Origin: UBA8752 sp964223495
Lineage (GTDB): Bacteria > Bacteroidota > Bacteroidia > Flavobacteriales_D > Sanyastnellaceae
Reading direction: 5' to 3'
DNA length: 59,318 bases
NCBI GenBank assembly: GCA_964223495.1
Contig: CAXQGL010000006.1
Span: 1 to 59,318, forward strand
Under the pieces are notes generated by a model. That model ran no database searches, was not told the DNA's origin, and saw only the letters and a list, made by a program, of their open reading frames with translations. The position numbers and the translations under genes are program-made. Each line of letters starts with the position of its first letter. Position 1 is the stretch's first letter. Shown here piece by piece: positions 57,759 to 59,318 of the stretch.

Positions 57759-59318
57759 TCAGTCGCAGGCCGTGCTGAATGCCCCGAGCATTTCGAGGAC
57801 GTCGGTGATGCCGACCACATTGTCGCCATTGAGATCCGTGTCGCAATCCTCACCCGTGCATCCGTATCCCGCCAGCATGAGCAGGATGTCATCCACCGCG
57901 ACGAAGCCATCTCCGGTGAGGTCCTCGGGACAGGTGGTCTCCTCGACATCGTTGGTCGATGCGGCCGCCACGGCAACCGGCACGCCATAGACATAGAGAT
58001 CGTCGAAGCCCATACGCTCCCCATTGGCGTTGGTGAGGGTCACCACCTGCAGCTGCAAGGTCGAGCCGTCGGGAATGCCGGTCAGCGGGAAGGTGGCGGC
58101 GTTGAAGTCGTCCGAATAGGTCGCCAGCTCCGTGGTCACCCCGTCGAGGATGTATTCGAAGCGGATGAAGTCCGAAGCTTCCATCTTTCCGCTTTCCTGG
58201 AAAGCGGCCGTCACCTCCAATTCGGAGAATCCACTGACGTCGATGGATCGGGAGGTCCATACGCATTCGAAATCCATGTCGACCCCTTCGAAGATGGTGT
58301 CCCCGGAGAGCACGGTCTGGAAGTAGTCGGTCTGACCACCGAAGGAGATGCTCCATTCTGGCTCGTTGGCGGCCGTATTGGTCGTGCCGTCGTAGCCATA
58401 GCCTAGGAAGGGCTCATCGCCGAAAGTCTCCTTCCAGACGACCTGCGGTCCGAAGCCCTGGCAACCGAAGTCGGGCAGGCCGCAGTCGGTGTAGACGTCT
58501 CCCAGCGTCAGGGCATTGCCGTCATCACAGGCGTCCCCGACGAAGATGCAGGATCCGTCATTGTCCGTCGCTGATGCGTCATAGTTGCACGCAGCAGCGT
58601 CATCACAGCCGGAGACTTCGTCCTCATCGCAGACGCCGTCGCTGTCCAGATCATTCAGACAGTTGCCGTCGCAGTCGAGGTTGGCCGCAGCCGGGAAGGT
58701 ACAGGACCCGTCATCCGAGAGGGCATTCGCATCGTAGTTGCACGCGGTCGGATCCGTGCAACCTGCACATCCGCTCGCCAGGCAAGAGCCGTCATCGATG
58801 GTCGCCGTGGGGTCGTAGTTGCACGCCGTCGGATCGGTACAACCGAGACAGCTCAGCGACTCGCAGGACCCGTCGTCGAACGTGGCGGTGGGGTCGTAGT
58901 TGCACGCCGTCGGATCGGTACAACCGAAGGCCTCCTCCTCATCGCAGATGCCGTTGGCATTGACGTCGTTCAGGCAATTGCCGTCGCAGTCGAGGTTGGC
59001 CGCAGCCGGATAGGTGCAGGACCCATCGTCGAGGGTGGCCGAGGCATCGTAGTTGCACGCGGTGGCATCGGTACAACCGGCACAGCTCAGGGACTCGCAG
59101 GATCCGTCATCGATCGTGGCTGACGGATCGTAGTTGCAGGCGCCCGAATCGGTGCAACCCACGCAACTGAGTGACTCGCAGGACCCATCGTCGAAGGTGG
59201 CGTTGGGGTCGTAGTTGCACGCCGCAGCATCGGTGCAGCCCTCGTTGTCATCACAGATGCCGTTTCCGTTGGCATCCAAGCAATTGGGCACTCCGTACAC
59301 GTACAGGTCATCGAAGCC
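57759..59318 (-). CDS. C-terminal part of a giant Cys-rich repeat exoprotein with dockerin-like tail (N-terminus outside window)
   Basis: The reading frame stays open to the window edge; the Met at 59300 is a GTG inside a GFDDLYVYGVPN strand, so it is not the start. The end of one jelly-roll-like domain is seen at the edge. Seven ACNYD repeats follow (about 59250-58550), then a CDDGNALTLGDVYTDC element, a complete jelly-roll-like domain (WKETFGDEPFLGYGY to YGVPV) and the four-Cys tail CPEDLTGDGFVAVDDIL... ending FSTACD. The jelly-roll domain is nearly the same as in 28033-33159. It probably belongs to the same exoprotein family; whether an enzyme lies upstream is unknown. Confidence 0.82.
   Translation of the reverse strand, partial: GFDDLYVYGVPNCLDANGNGICDDNEGCTDAAACNYDPNATFDDGSCESLSCVGCTDSGACNYDPSATIDDGSCESLSCAGCTDATACNYDASATLDDGSCTYPAAANLDCDGNCLNDVNANGICDEEEAFGCTDPTACNYDPTATFDDGSCESLSCLGCTDPTACNYDPTATIDDGSCLASGCAGCTDPTACNYDANALSDDGSCTFPAAANLDCDGNCLNDLDSDGVCDEDEVSGCDDAAACNYDASATDNDGSCIFVGDACDDGNALTLGDVYTDCGLPDFGCQGFGPQVVWKETFGDEPFLGYGYDGTTNTAANEPEWSISFGGQTDYFQTVLSGDTIFEGVDMDFECVWTSRSIDVSGFSELEVTAAFQESGKMEASDFIRFEYILDGVTTELATYSDDFNAATFPLTGIPDGSTLQLQVVTLTNANGERMGFDDLYVYGVPVAVAAASTNDVEETTCPEDLTGDGFVAVDDILLMLAGYGCTGEDCDTDLNGDNVVGITDVLEMLGAFSTACD
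58611..59240 (-). repeat. higher-order tandem repeat: two 315-bp units, each three ACNYD repeats plus one spacer
   Basis: GCTD/GCDD starts at 59240, 58925 and 58610 are spaced exactly 315 bases (105 codons). Each unit holds three ACNYD repeats and the element NLDCDGNCLND followed by an Asp-rich DGxCDEDE stretch. The units are clearly similar at DNA level but diverged in third positions. Confidence 0.85.

Overview
The window looks like chromosomal DNA of a GC-rich marine-type member of the Bacteroidota, probably Flavobacteriales or a close relative. This placement is an inference from gene content. It rests on type IX secretion (T9SS) cargo with type A and type B (gliding-associated, CHU_C) C-terminal domains, giant Cys-rich exoproteins built from CTDPxACNYDPxAxxDDGSC-like repeats, and promoters that fit the Bacteroidota -7 element TAnnTTTG. 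I saw no rRNA, tRNA, CRISPR array, prophage or insertion sequence by eye.

Layout. 1-8.5 kb: end of a secreted delta-60-like protein, a transaldolase-family enzyme (fsa), a lectin-like T9SS type B exoprotein, a lipoprotein, an initiating sugar-phosphate transferase, an OmpA-family protein and a fumarylacetoacetate-hydrolase-family enzyme. 8.5-14 kb: housekeeping block with clpB, aroK, a PyrR-like phosphoribosyltransferase and an RlmD-like RNA methyltransferase. 14-25 kb, all plus strand: a secreted EEP-family phosphoesterase coupled to an SLC13-type transporter, a small secreted protein, a di-heme cytochrome c peroxidase, a secreted endonuclease I, an M14 peptidase and an FG-GAP/ASPIC protein. 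25-41.6 kb: three giant minus-strand exoproteins (endonuclease I, then two M43 metallopeptidase paralogues), with a small plus-strand operon between the last two. 41.7-50.2 kb: a T9SS type A protein, then a two-gene efflux operon in which the RND pump is fused to a complete TolC-like outer-membrane factor. 50-59.3 kb: DUF1028 protein, small lipoprotein, purple-acid-phosphatase-like enzyme, FISUMP lipoprotein, DEAD-box helicase, an unknown secreted protein, and the C-terminal part of another giant repeat protein cut by the window edge.

How it fits together. Most of the coding capacity serves the cell surface: nucleases, peptidases, phosphatases and adhesin-like scaffolds assembled from a shared module kit. 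Two kinds of C-terminus coexist. One is classical T9SS type A/B. The other is a recurrent roughly 55-residue four-cysteine dockerin/EF-hand-like tail that ends five proteins, with a half-copy on a sixth. That tail and its module kit are the best candidates for an undescribed system here. The RND-TolC fusion and the very short spacing between the -7 box and the start codon are the other two strong observations.
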